NCBI RefSeq assembly: GCF_041956535.1
Contig: NW_027192196.1
Span: forward strand, 923,823 to 987,822
Source of the DNA: Calcarisporiella thermophila CBS 279.70
Taxonomy: Eukaryota > Calcarisporiellomycota
Direction: 5' to 3'
Length of the DNA: 64,000 nt
This document shows, piece by piece, positions 22,045 through 33,158 of this stretch. A model generated the notes under the pieces. That model made no database searches. It was not told the DNA's origin and saw nothing but the letters and a program-made list of their open reading frames with translations. The position numbers were made by a program, and so were the translations under genes. Within the stretch, counting starts at the first letter, position 1; each line of letters starts with the position of its first letter.

Positions 22045-23446
22045 ATGCCAGAAGAGAAACCCGAAACCACTCCAACATCCAATGACGCCGTTGAGAGTGA
22101 ATCGGAGGATGAATACGATATGCATGAACTTATTATGCAACTAATGCGATCCCGCCCTCTGGGGCCCATGTCGCCAGATCGTATTATTTTGAAAGAGCCA
22201 ACAATTGAAGCAATTGCTGAGTATATCCGAGAGGGAAAAGCGAAAAAGATAGTTGTCATGACAGGAGCTGGAGTCTCAACTGCTGCAGGTATTCCTGATT
22301 TTCGATCAGCTAAGACAGGAATTTATCACAACCTGGAGCGATATTCGCTGCCATACCCTGAAGCCATCTTTGATATAGACTATTTCAGAGTAATTCATAC
22401 TTTCAGCCAGTCAATGGTCCAATTCCTCTAAGTCGCTTATTCTCTTCTCTTATTCTCCATGTATATAGGAAAACCCTCACCCATTTTATGCTCTCGCTAA
22501 GGAGCTTTATCCAGGCAAATTTCTTCCTACTAAAGCCCATACCTTCATTCGCCTGCTCGAAGAGAAAGGACTACTTCTGCGCGTCTTCAGTCAGAATATA
22601 GACACGCTTGAAAGAGTTGCTGGAATAAAAGATGAAAATATAGTAGAAGCCCACGGAAGTTTTGCAACTGGCGCCTGTGTGAGCTGTAGATGGTCCACAA
22701 CTATGGAATGGATTCGTGGTAAAATCACCCATCTTTTTGAAATATACTGTAGCCACTTTTACATTTTGGATGTTAGAAAAAATTTTTTCAGATGAAATCC
22801 CAAGATGCGAAAAATGCAATGAACTCGTCAAACCCGACATTGTTTTCTTCGGTGAACAGTTACCTAGGCGATTTTTCGACCGACTGGAAGATCTGAGCAG
22901 TGCAGATTTGCTCATAGTCATGGGAACAAGTCTGAAGGTACAGCCTTTTGCGGGGCTTATAGATCGAGTAAACGACAAAGTTCCACGTTTGCTTATCAAC
23001 CTAGTAAAAGCCGGGACGGTTTGTACTCGCAAGAAAAATGCTTGGAATGCTTAGATTAATCTCACACTAATTTGCGATTTTGCATAGTCCAAAATTCCGT
23101 ATGTTGGATTCGATTTTGAGGGTACATATAGTAAACGAGATGCGCTCTTCCTGGGAACCTGTGACAATGGAGCAGAGAAACTTGCAGAATTATGTGGTTG
23201 GGGGGTAAACTTCATCCCATGGTAAATCGTAGAGTTTTATTTTAATTGAATTCGTCCATTATGTAGGAAGAGCTGAATAAACTCCATGCTGAAATTTGCC
23301 GCGAACTATCTTCGAAAGAGCTACGAACAGTAGAAGATGTAAATAAAGAGGTTAAAAAGGTAACCGAAGCCGTTGGAAAGTCAATTGATGAAAGTGTAGA
23401 GGAGAGAAGGCAAAACAAGGAACGGATATCTGAGAGCTCCACATAA
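22045..23446 (+). CDS. HST2: Class I sirtuin, NAD-dependent protein deacetylase (Hst2/SIRT2 type)
   Basis: About 350 aa in five exons. After an acidic N-terminal extension: the NAD-binding TGAGVSTAAGIPDFRS, the TGIYHNLERY loop, the NID motif SQNIDTLERVAGI, the catalytic His in EAHGSFATGACVSC, a zinc site CVSC...CEKC, VKPDIVFFGEQLP, MGTSLKVQPFAGLI, and LINLVKAG. The order and the length place it with SIRT2/Hst2, which deacetylates histone H4K16 and tubulin; class I members Sir2 and Hst1 have longer N-termini. The last exon encodes a charged helix (EELNKLHAEICRELSSKELR) as in SIRT2 C-termini, then an acidic tail. It is on the same strand as the carrier, 218 bp downstream. Confidence 0.93.
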
Positions 23447-23670
23447 AATTTGGTGATCTTGTTTGTCGGAATGATTATTCTTGATTATACAATCTAATAG
23501 TCTACTCACATAAATATTTATACAATTTTCTATGACCTTTATGTTTTTGATTTTTTTTTTCTTTTTTATATATGTAAGTATGCAATATTTAACTGATAAC
23601 ACTTCAATAAATCATGGTAACTATACAATACACGCCAATCAAAGGGTTAAAATGTTAGGTCATATAAGTA

Positions 23671-24351
23671 TCACAACTCATCTACGTAATTGCTTACTGC
23701 AGTGGCAAGCAATATCCGCGAGTACAGCTTGTGCATTATTTTTGTAGGTCCCATTATCCATTTCCACTCCTCGGGCATGTGCGAAATAATGGAGCCGAAC
23801 CTTACATGTATTAGGTCCACCTCTTCTTTGTCTTTCTTTTCGGGACGCATAATGGAAAGATAATTATATCCAGTAGTATCGCTGAGCTTCCAGCGAAATA
23901 AAATTTCATCTTCAGAACGCCTATCTACTATAAGGGGACCAATACGATACATTGATTCCACTTCGTCGAAGGATGTATTAGGGGCTGGTTGAAATTTATG
24001 TCGTTTAACTGATTCTAAAGTTGCACTCTCCCTTTCAGCATGGTTTGGCGACATCCATCGAATAAGGGCTAGTTCGGGCTTAAACGCTCGAATTGAGAAA
24101 AATTTCCTCGCTAAACCCTCCAAGTTAAACTTCTTGCTTTCATCGGATGTTAAGTAGATTTTGCGCTCTACACAGTCGATATTGACAGCATCCTTGTCGC
24201 AGACTTCGAGCATTAATCTTGGTAACTCTTCTCGAGGTAAGCAACGAGTATGATGCAATTGATAATGATGATATAATATTAGAGTATCAGCGGCCAATTC
24301 GCTGACACCGGCAAAGCCTGCAAGGAGCAAAATTTTACGGCGGAGTGACAT
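23671..24351 (-). CDS. Unrecognised 226-aa protein with N-terminal membrane or signal segment
   Basis: Intronless. The N-terminus MSLRRKILLLAGFAGVSELAADTLILY has a basic start and a hydrophobic stretch, so it may be a signal anchor or a mitochondrial signal. The body is mixed alpha/beta with blocks that look conserved-type rather than random: FKPELALIRWMSPNHAERE, MYRIGPLIVDRRSEDEIL, then DLIHVRFGSIISHMP, then EEWKWIMGPTKIMHKLYSRI. I do not recognise a family. Composition and codon use match the neighbours, and no other frame here is longer, so it is probably real. It is convergent with HST2 and divergent from DAD1. Confidence 0.6.
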   Translation of the reverse strand: MSLRRKILLLAGFAGVSELAADTLILYHHYQLHHTRCLPREELPRLMLEVCDKDAVNIDCVERKIYLTSDESKKFNLEGLARKFFSIRAFKPELALIRWMSPNHAERESATLESVKRHKFQPAPNTSFDEVESMYRIGPLIVDRRSEDEILFRWKLSDTTGYNYLSIMRPEKKDKEEVDLIHVRFGSIISHMPEEWKWIMGPTKIMHKLYSRILLATAVSNYVDEL

Positions 24352-24800
24352 TTAATTACGTTTATAGGCGTAAATACAGGGAAAATGTGTGAGCATTCAA
24401 GCTATCTGTCCATTATTTATTATTTCCTGGATTTACTTCTATTTTTATAACGAACAGTAATATTAACTCATCAAGATCCGATGAGCCGATATTCCCCGCT
24501 CTGATATTTGAACTTACGCAGGCAAAATCGCCTTAGTTGAATAATAGCACGCAAAGTTTGCTGCTTTTTAATTTTATTCACCTAGATAGTATTCTAGACT
24601 GGTTTTTATATCGATTTTGAGAAGGTTTATTAATATAATACTGGCTTTGTTATTTTTATATTGAGACATGATGAATATAATTTATGGCACAGTTAATGCT
24701 GAAAAACGCGTAAATTGTCTTAACCTCTAAGCCATCAATTGAAATATAAGCGCGACTTCGCGTGTTTATCTGACATGCAATCGTTCAACATCAAGTGGAG
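24352..24800. promoter_or_regulatory. Divergent promoter region of the unknown gene (-) and DAD1 (+), with CGCG elements
   Basis: 449 bp, AT-rich. It carries one exact MCB hexamer ACGCGT at 24706-24711 and further CGCG cores at 24751-24754 and 24759-24762, all within 95 bp of the DAD1 start. These are candidate MBF/E2F-type G1/S sites. No gene seen here. Confidence 0.45.
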
Positions 24801-25091
24801 ATGGATAACAGAACACTATTTGAAAAAGAGCGTGATAATCTCGTGAATGAGATTGCACAAGTAACTAAGATATTTTTTTCTTTTCCTTATGTAAAACCTA
24901 ATAGTATAGTACATCGTTAGGCACTAGAACAAGTGATAACTAGCATGTCACTTCTGAATCGCAATCTAGAAACTGTAATCACTATCGGTAAAGATTTTGA
25001 AAATGTAGCAGCTTTATGGAAGGGGCTACATTCAAATCTAACGGAGAATGCTGATTTATCACTTGCCGAACCTGGATCACAAAAAGATTAG
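24801..25091 (+). CDS. DAD1: DASH/Dam1 complex subunit Dad1
   Basis: 76-aa kinetochore protein in two exons: 24801-24860 and 24921-25091, with a 60-nt intron (GTAACT...TTAG). Too small and split to stand out as one open frame. The helix pair FEKERDNLVNEIAQ and SLLNRNLETVITIGKDFENVAALWKGLH matches Dad1: the N-LNxNLExVIxVGxEF core followed by LW is the family signature. The DASH ring couples kinetochores to microtubule plus ends and is confined mainly to fungi. It ends with a short Ser/Asp tail. The promoter carries CGCG elements. A second DASH subunit, DAM1, lies 4.5 kb away. Confidence 0.88.
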
Positions 25092-25279
25092 ATGTTTTCG
25101 TTTTTTTAATTCATTATTAACATATTCTTAATATACATGTATTTGTATATCCGTTCAATTTATTTTTTTTTTATTTTTGTCGTGTATCAAATATATAGCG
25201 CAAATATACAAAAAGTAGTTAATATACAGAGGCTATTAGCATTGATACGGAAATAGAGTATTCATCTGATCAAAATATT

Positions 25280-26714
25280 TCACGGACCAAAAATTCGTCC
25301 ATCGCCTCCTGCTCCTCCAAGCGCAGATATCATTGTCGTCGGCTGTCGTAGTTCCTTTAATCCCACGAAACCTCTTCTATCACGTCGGTTCATGAATTTC
25401 CTCCAATTTGCCTTCAATCTTAGCAATAGCCGGTCCACCTCTCGTTGCTGTTGATCATCGCTTAGAATAGATGCAAGCACGCTTGTCATCTGGAGCATTC
25501 GTGCAGCAGTATCAGTGACGGGTATACCAGATTCAAAATCAATGAACAATTTTGCAAATACATCTTCAAGTCGTTCCATCATCGGGTAGATTACATGATC
25601 ACGAAAACTTTTAAGAGCCATTGTGCGGACATTTGGCAGTTGTTGGTGTAGAGTATTTAAGAACTTGGTGGAAGATATTTCTTGTTGTAGCGGGAGGAAA
25701 ACACCCTCGAAATAGGGAAGTACAGTCCCAAAAAAGAATGACCATAGCTCAACTAGGCGTGACACGAGTTTCTCATCGTTAACCCCAAAAAGCTTCGCAG
25801 AAAGTGTAAACATCCCATTTCTTAGTAAGTCGTCCACATCATCAAAGAGAGAAGGAGAGATCGGATCTGTCATAGAGCGTCTAAAGCAAGCACAATTGAT
25901 AGAAATAAAAAAAAGAAAAAAAAGTAAATCATCTTGTTGAATTAAAATTAAGAAATACCTCTTACCTAACTAAGTTATTCAAATCTTCGATGCTTCCTTT
26001 GATACCTTCCCCATTAAAGAGAGGTAATACTTTTACGCAAAGACTCTGCCACGCATCGTCTTGGAGCTCAGCAAATCTCTCCATCTCACGCGCCATCACT
26101 TTCGCGTCAAGTGTCCATAGTGATTTCTGAAGTGTCGCAGAAGCAATTGCTAATGGTGAAGCAGGACGAGATGAATCCTTTAGTGAGGAAGATATGTGAT
26201 GTGGGTGATGCGATGGGTGAAGATTTCGTTCCGAGAATGCAGGACTTGCAGGAACAGAGGGGGAGAGAGCAATAGAAGGAGAAGGGAAGCCAGTCAGGGA
26301 GTAAGATGTGTTGCTTCTTGCAGTGAGGGGGACACTGGTCAGAGTTGGAGACGGGAGACGTAGAGAGTGCGAGCGATGTCTTTCTTGCTTAATTGGTGGC
26401 TTTAAAGGAGGTGGGCGGGGTTTACGCTCAGTAGAAGGCGTAGGTTGCTGTTGCTGGGATGGACGTTGTCGATAGGGGTGATGGCTACTATTGGTAGTGT
26501 GTGGTTGATGTTGTAATCGTGCATCCTGTTGCTGGTGATATGGTGGAAATGTAGATGTAGGAGCCGAAGTCCCGAGGCGATCGAAATCTAAAGCTTGCGA
26601 GGGAGGAGAAAATGATTGAGGAAGAGAATTCGCAGGCGATGAGGAAGAGGAAGGAGAGGCATCTGCAAGAGATGTGGTTGTTGTGGTAGGCGATTCAGGT
26701 AGATAGGTCTCCAT
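25280..26714 (-). CDS. BIT61: HbrB-like TORC2 subunit (Bit61/PRR5 family)
   Basis: About 450 aa in two exons; intron about 25888-25972. The first 190 residues are Pro/Ser/His/Gln-rich and disordered. The HbrB domain begins at LQKSLWTLDAKVMAREMERF and runs across the splice: WQSLCVKVLPLFNGEGIKG, then EDLNNLVR, then LVELWSFFFGTVLPYFEGV, then FLPLQQEISSTKF. VLPLFNGEG and ELWxFFFGTVLPY are the family hallmark. Aspergillus HbrB, yeast Bit61 and mammalian PRR5/Protor are accessory subunits of TOR complex 2, which controls actin and membrane stress responses. The N-terminal low-complexity segment is usual for fungal members. It is convergent with DAD1. Confidence 0.88.
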
Positions 26715-28073
26715 GCTTGGATTAGCGATGATATTCAGAGAGAACCATTACATTTTGGCCATATATGATTTCTTACTCCGAAATTTCTACGTCATCACTG
26801 GGGTTGGACAATATTAAGGTATCAAACGCGTGTTTTTTTTTGGTTCTTTATCTGCTACTATCTCTTCTACTGGCCATGGAAGGGAGCAGATCAGATTATC
26901 CTTAAACCAGAAAACTCTTTTCATTCCTGACTGCTTGATCCGGAGCCGTTTTCTTGACCAAGAGTGTAGTCCTCTTTTATGCATAGTCTAAGGCCAATCC
27001 CTCTGGGATTCCTAACCCTAAGTGTTTAACGAGATAATTCTGCCTCATTATCATTCTCCGTTGGTGAGATTGGAGTGAGGGATAAGAATTTTTCTCGCTT
27101 TTCGGTCTGCTTTAACGGTTTGCGCGCTCCTTGTGAACTTAGCCCTCTTTTCGCAATGAATATGGCGATAGTTCTATAACAGGGTGCGTTGTCGGCCTAG
27201 GACCCCAATCAAAATTTCCAGTGTTCTTGCGATCCTTTTTGACTGGAATCAAACTAACTCTAAAAACGGATCGTTTCCTTACTATGCGATTGGGCTATTC
27301 TGTTGGGCTTTTTATTGCTCGAGGGTCAAGTGTGATTCCGCTAGTATCGAAAACGACAACCTGGGCGAGTCACGGTCGATGTTTGGGGAAATGGCGAACT
27401 TCGTGGGTCACCATTAAAGGCTTGATTACCTTGCTCTCCCGGAAAACAACGACGTATTCCGCCGCTTGTCTGTTTTCCAAGTACTAGGTCCGAGTTGGGA
27501 AATGACTGTAGTGTTTCTGGCATAATTTGCCTGCAGGCAACTTTTTTTTACACATCAAAGAAAATGAAAGAGAACCACCGCATTATTGAGAAGAATGTTT
27601 AAGGAATCATTGACCAATGCTTAATTATTTTAATTATAGAAATACCTGTGAAGCTTAGAATTGAAACTACTATCTGAAACTGCAGGCATAGAATGCTTCA
27701 GCCCGAGTCTTAACAACAGCTAGCTTTGGTGTGGCTTAATAATATTTGTATTAAACTATATTACTAAGGATATATCTATTTTTGATGCCTTATTTTCGAT
27801 AGTTAATAGGATTTTCTGGCATCCAGTTGATAAGCAATCCATGCAGGGATGTAATTTTTATTATCTCAATATTTTCTAGAGCTTTTTTTTATCACATTTT
27901 ATTCTAAATGAGTTGTATGGTACTATCCAAATGATACGTCCCTATTTTTCAGTTGATATATTTTAATTACTCTTGAATTCGTTTATGATAATATATTCCA
28001 ATAATCAGATTTATTGATGCATTAATTATTCAAGTAATCCTTTTTTATATATATAGTAAAACCCCAACTGTTG
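26715..28073. other. Long intergenic region between BIT61 and RFC2 (both minus strand)
   Basis: About 1.36 kb. One ACGCGT lies at 26826-26831, about 110 bp upstream of BIT61. The centre (26900-27530) is less AT-rich, with a 77-codon + frame at 27184-27417 of no recognisable content. From 27600 to 28070 it is strongly AT-rich. I see no RNA gene. Confidence 0.45.
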
Positions 28074-29481
28074 TTATTTTACAATAATAGATATTTGTAC
28101 CATAAGATCAAGTAGCTGCAGATGTTCATCTGCCCCGTCGACAAGATATTTATCTATCTGACTAATCGCTTGCGAAATTTTGGCTTTCTGAATGGTTGTG
28201 AGAAGTTCGTCTTTGGCAATACGGTCATGTAGCTTCAAAAAGCATTATTGAGTAAAATCCAATCTTTGAAGAGCTCTAAAGCAATCTTACTTGATTTACT
28301 ACTTGCGCGACGGAATATCCGGAATAAATTATATCACGCACCACATTATATATTTCATCGTATGTTGCATGGAACACAGAAGTTAGTCGTTTTATCACTT
28401 GCTCGGGCACAACACCAGCAATTTCTCGAATTGAATCAGAGGTAATTTTTTTCTCACGGTGCAATCTATATGCGCTCTGCAGAAACATGATTGCCCTGCG
28501 TAAATCTCCCTCTGAGGCGCTAATGAGTTCGTCCAGTGCCTCAGGTTCACAAACAACACCTTCGGCTTGACTGATCATCTCGAGCCGAGTACGCGTGTTC
28601 ATAATATCGAGCGGTTTGAACCGAAACTTAGCACAACGTGAAGCTAGTGGCTCAATTATTCTAAGATGCTATAAATATCAGTCGCTAGTAACAATGAGAG
28701 CAAAACTTAGCTTTACATGCCTTGTCACATAATTGCAAATAAGACAAAATCGAGTCACTTTTGAGTAGGTTTCCATTGTTCGTCGAAGTGCAGATTGTGC
28801 GTCGTTTGTCATTGTGTCAGCTTCGTCTAGAATAATAATTTTAAAAGGTGGACAAGGATATCCGCTAAAAAAATATTCAATACAGTTAGTAAAAGAGCTA
28901 TCTAGTTTTTTTTTTTTAAGTGCGAACCTGACTCCTTGGCCAATTGCTGTTCTTGCAAAATTCTTCACCTTCTCACGTATAACCTGTATGCCACGCTCGT
29001 CCGATGCGTTTAATTCCAATACTCTAGTGTGCATTAACTCAGGTCTAAGAATATGATAATCTAAATTTAAATTCAATACAAAGTCTTTCAAAAATGGATT
29101 AATTTACCCAAATAACTCGCGTGCCAAAGCTAGGATTGTCGAAGTTTTACCAGTCCCAGGTGGACCATAAAAGAGCAAGTGAGGAAGCTAGTGGGAAGGT
29201 ATGTGAGAACAGAATATGGAAATAAAAATGTATATTAAATAAATACATTATTGGACTCTATTGTTTTCTTTAGGACTTGCACTGCCTGATCTTGAGCGCT
29301 AATGTCGCTCATATTTTTCGGTCGACTGATAAGTATTATCAAAAATTTTCATTTGAGTGATGTTCAAAATGCTGATTTAGGAGAGTAGGATAACATACTA
29401 TTTCTCTATCCATGGTTGATCTACTTTTGTACCGCTCGACACTTGTGTCGCTGCTGATCGCACCTGGAAAAAATTAGACAT
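28074..29481 (-). CDS. RFC2: Replication factor C small subunit (yeast Rfc2 / human RFC4 type)
   Basis: AAA+ subunit of the PCNA clamp loader. About six exons, roughly 350 aa, start ATG at 29481 ([20 protein letters not shown]). Motifs: RFC box [15 protein letters not shown], Walker [16 protein letters not shown] box [15 protein letters not shown], Walker [11 protein letters not shown] with the sensor region [15 protein letters not shown], the arginine finger in [15 protein letters not shown], and the collar domain ending [27 protein letters not shown] is specific for the Rfc2/RFC4 branch rather than Rfc3, Rfc4 or Rfc5. It is divergently paired with DAM1 across a 143-bp CGCG-rich promoter, fitting G1/S expression. 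Confidence 0.94.
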
Positions 29482-29624
29482 TATTCCTGGCGTGTCTTTA
29501 CTAACAAAGTCGCGTTTATTCTCGTCTCGCAAAAAAAGAAAAAATAATGTGGCTTATACAACGCGAATATCTCCCGCGAAATACGCGTTATCTTTATTCA
29601 AAATTAATCAACAGAACGAACACG
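29482..29624. promoter_or_regulatory. CGCG-rich bidirectional promoter of RFC2 (-) and DAM1 (+)
   Basis: 143 bp between start codons with four CGCG cores: GTCGCGTTT near 29510, AACGCGAAT near 29561, an E2F-like CCCGCGAAAT at 29573-29582, and an exact MCB hexamer ACGCGT at 29583-29588. In fungi MBF/E2F-class factors bind such sites to drive G1/S genes. RFC2 is a classic target in yeast; DAM1 would be driven with it. Function is inferred from sequence. Confidence 0.6.
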
Positions 29625-30059
29625 ATGAATCCGAGCAAACTCTTCCCTCTTACCCCCCGCCGCCGACTGTCACGTCGTGTTTCCATGGCAACATCTCAAG
29701 CTCTTCAGCTCTCACCCCTTTCTCCCTCAGATCAGTCAGAGCAACCATCACCTCCTTCACTTGTTAAACTTGAGCAGCCAATTGAAGAAATTGTTGAATC
29801 ATTTCAAGCTCTATGTGAAAATTTTGAGAGCTTGAAACAAGTTCATGATTCCCTCATTGGATTTAATGAGGCTTTCGGATCGTTTTTGTTTGGAATTAGA
29901 ATGAATGAACACTGCATTGAGTGGCCCCAGGTTGGTCTGATACTGAATTGTATTAATCAAATATTTTGACATTCACACATATATTGCTAGGCACCTGTAA
30001 AAGAATCTTTTCAGAGGGCAGAAATGCTTAAAAGCAGAGGAATGACAAATAGCAACTGA
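29625..30059 (+). CDS. DAM1: DASH/Dam1 complex subunit Dam1
   Basis: 124 aa in two exons, 29625-29930 and 29991-30059. The Dam1 core is EIVESFQALCENFESLKQVH, then DSLIGFNEAFGSFLFGIRMN, then EHCIEWPQ joined to APVKESFQR. The FNExFGxFLYGLxMNxxCxEFPxAP signature is unmistakable. Dam1 is the microtubule-binding and Ipl1/Aurora-regulated subunit of the DASH ring. This protein is far shorter than S. cerevisiae Dam1 (343 aa) and lacks its long C-terminal tail, resembling the short form of many other fungi. The N-terminus is basic with several Ser-Pro and Thr-Pro sites. An upstream in-frame ATG at 29547 would add 26 residues; 29625 is preferred because the upstream stretch overlaps the promoter CGCG cluster. 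Confidence 0.87.
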
Positions 30060-30209
30060 ATTACAGTTTTTTTGTATATAACTTTAATGTTTATTATTTG
30101 TATTGTGGTTAATATAGGCAATCTGATATTAAATATCTAGATATATATTCAAAGTGTAACAAAAAAAGACTATATGCAAATCTATCATATTGTTGAATTA
30201 TACACGCTA

Positions 30210-31385
30210 TCAACTATCGTGAATTGGTTTCTTGAATTTGCCCTGAAGCCAAACTCGATACATCTTAAGTTTCCTTGATCGATTGACTATTAGTCGGCGA
30301 TCGACAGCGTTCTGTTCGATGGTAAAGCGAGATGAGAATAATTTCTGAATTTCGTCTACAAATAGGAATGGAGAACATTAGCACTAAGACAAGATATTCT
30401 TATTGAAGTAATGTAATAGTTTATACCAGGCGTGAAGAAATAAACTCGAGTTCCGTCTCCTCTTACGTAGAAATTTTCTTGCATCATTCTCCCCTGCTTG
30501 AATCTTAATTGGGCAAGATCATGACGGCCATAGTCCCTGAACAGTATCAATCCTCCAGGTTTAAGCAATTTTTCGAGATTGATTAAGGCCTGCTCCCATT
30601 CCTCGGGACGTAGTGCTGAAAAGACAAAAATAAGGACAATAACATCAATGGACGCAGGATTGACTCCCTCAGGAAGAGAAGTTGACGTGAGATCCCAGAC
30701 AATGGCTCTGCTGCGGCGTGTGTCATACTCGGGATGCGATTTGACTACATCCACAGCAACTGAGGAATAATCACAAGCATGAACGAATAGGTCTGGTTTC
30801 TGGCATTCAGCAAGAAGAGGGAATAAGGTATTTCCTGCTCCACATCCAACCTCCAGAACTACTCGCGGACCCTCCTAAAAGAAGATTAGCATATGCTCTA
30901 TATTACCAAATGAAACTATAAAAATATTACCTCCTCAGCTATTTTGAACAGTTCTGGAAACTCAATACGTAGCCAATGTCTATCTTTAAAAAATCTATTT
31001 TCATTTCTTTCGTAAAAACGATTCCAGTGTTCTGCTGCATAGCTATTTATTTTTTCTGATATAACCAGTCTTCAGTAGGTTTGTAAAGTTGTCGAGCTCA
31101 GGATATATGTACCTTGTTCTTCGGGAGGCATGGGTGAGTCCAGATGTTTTGACAATTGCTCGCTTATGTACTTTTCATGTTCCTCATCCCACTCAACATT
31201 ATCCCTGTGCACAAGAAAATTAAAGTTAGACGATAGATTATATAATGTCCTATTAATATATATAAATACCATGCATTATGATTATATACAGCATCCCTGT
31301 CAACTAATAGCCTTGTGCCGAAAACGCTTGGATCATTAGGATCGCTAGCATTACGGACGGACGAAGTCTTCTTTTTGTCATCCAT
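30210..31385 (-). CDS. TRM140: tRNA 3-methylcytidine methyltransferase (Trm140/METTL2-6-8 type)
   Basis: About 310 aa in five exons. The N-terminal signature [18 protein letters not shown] joins [10 protein letters not shown], as in METTL2/Trm140 (xxFxHNAWDNVEW). SAM motif I is [16 protein letters not shown]; then [64 protein letters not shown], and the C-terminal [18 protein letters not shown]. The family makes m3C32 in the anticodon loop of tRNA-Thr and tRNA-Ser. There is no actin-binding fusion as in S. cerevisiae Abp140. Whether it is the Thr-type or the Ser-type enzyme cannot be told here. It is divergently paired with RAE1. Confidence 0.9.
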
Positions 31386-31527
31386 TTCAAGCGATCTTCT
31401 AATTAACTACATTTCAACAATAATAAAGATAAATTCTAAGCCACCATTTTATTTTGGATTCGAGGTATTCGCGTATTTTTTTTATTTTACTAAATACTTT
31501 AGTTTTTACCAGAAAACTTCAACCATC
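31386..31527. promoter_or_regulatory. Shared promoter region of TRM140 (-) and RAE1 (+)
   Basis: 142 bp between the two start codons, AT-rich, without CGCG elements. This is a useful contrast to the RFC2/DAM1 promoter. Confidence 0.5.
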
Positions 31528-32918
31528 ATGAGCTTTGGGGCCAAACCCCCGGAACTAAAGGATTTTGAGGTAGTTAATCTGGATCATTATTATTATTTTA
31601 TTTGAATATTTCTTGAAATTTAGCGAATATGTTGTAAAGGTATCGCAACCTCCTTCTGATGGGATCTCTGACCTCGCATTTTCACCACAAGCAGAATTCT
31701 TAGCAGCTACTTCATGGGACAATAGTGTATGTAAACCTTTAATAATCTTTTATTATTTTTGATGATCCCACTTTTATGCTAATGAGCTTTCAATACACAG
31801 GTAAGAATTTGGGAAGTCCAACAAAATGGTACAACAATTGGAAAAGCAATGTACAATCACGAGGCACCGGCACTCTGTTGTACCTGGAGTCGGGTAAATT
31901 TTAAGCATACACCCGCCAATCCACCAGCTCTATTCATATTTTCTTTAGGATGGAACCAAAGTGTTCTCTGGGGGTGCTGATAAAGCGGGAAGGCTTTTTG
32001 ACACGGCAACTGGTCAATCGACTCAGGTAGCTCAGCACGATGCACCTATCCGATGTTGTCGGTGGATTGACATGGGACAACAACAAGTGGTGGCAACTGG
32101 GAGTTGGGACAAAACATTAAAGGTATTTGGTCTCTTTTATTTTTCTTTCTGGATCGTGTTGATTTATTTAATAATACTTGTATTAGTACTGGGATCTAAG
32201 AACATCAAATCCCGTGGCAACTATTCAACTTCCCGAAAGATGTTATGCTCTAGACGTAGTGTTCCCATTAATGGTCGTTGGAACCGCCGAACGCCATATT
32301 CAGATTTTTAATTTGAATAATCCTACCACTGTTTTTAAGGTAAACATTGTAAAGATATATTTTCTATATTGAGTATTAATATTGGTATACATTTAGCAAC
32401 TTACGTCACCTCTCAAATGGCAAACTCGTTGCGTCTCTTGTTTCCCGAATGGCACCGGATTTGCTGTTGGCTCAATTGAGGGTCGTGTTGGAATCCAATA
32501 TGTGGAGGACAAAGATACGGCGAATAATTTCTCATTCAAATGTCATCGTGACAATAACAACGTCTATTCAGTTAACGCAATATCATTCCACCCCATCCAT
32601 GGCACGTTTTCAACTGCAGGTTCGGATGGTACTTTTAACTTTTGGGATAAAGATTCCAAACAACGTCTGAAGGCATTTTCGAATGTGGGCGGAACGATTC
32701 CATGCACGACATTCAATCGCAATGGTACAATTTTTGCATATGCTGTTTCGTACGATTGGAGCAAGGTAATTCTATCCCTTTAAAGCTCCAAGTATAACCT
32801 GGTCTTATATATATAATATTAGGGTCATCAACACGCTCTTCCATCCAATAAAAATGCAATTATGTTGCATGCTGCCAAAGACGAGGACGTGAAACCCCGT
32901 GCACCAAAGAAGAGGTGA
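31528..32918 (+). CDS. RAE1: mRNA export factor Rae1/Gle2, WD40 protein
   Basis: Seven-bladed WD40 propeller that binds the Nup98/Nup145 GLEBS motif at the nuclear pore; also linked to the spindle checkpoint. About eight exons, roughly 350 aa, with introns every 100-250 nt. Repeat landmarks: PPSDGISDLAFSPQAEFLAATSWDN, APALCCTWSRDGTKVFSGGADK, APIRCCRWIDMGQQQVVATGSWD, the very conserved RCVSCFPNGTGFAVGSIEGR, NAISFHPIHGTFSTAGSDGT, and [23 protein letters not shown]. The C-terminus DEDVKPRAPKKR is the Rae1/Gle2 hallmark that separates it from Bub3. It is convergent with FIS1. Confidence 0.95.
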
Positions 32919-33158
32919 ACAACCTGGATGATAGCATTAATATAAGAGAAAATTGGAACTAGATATTTTACGACGACAAGAATTTGGTCTCTCATTATTT
33001 CAATGGTTTCACTATGCTCTTCCGATTTTTCTTCTTTTTTGCACACGTTTGCAAATGGTTCGTGATATCGCATGTAAAATAATGGTTAATTATTATAAGA
33101 AAAAATATATAAAAAATGTTTTGGATTTTATTGAGAAAGTCGTATTATGATACTATAT

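Noticed and set aside
27184-27523. Overlapping frames on both strands between BIT61 and RFC2
   Set aside because: Short, mutually overlapping and without similarity to any family I know.
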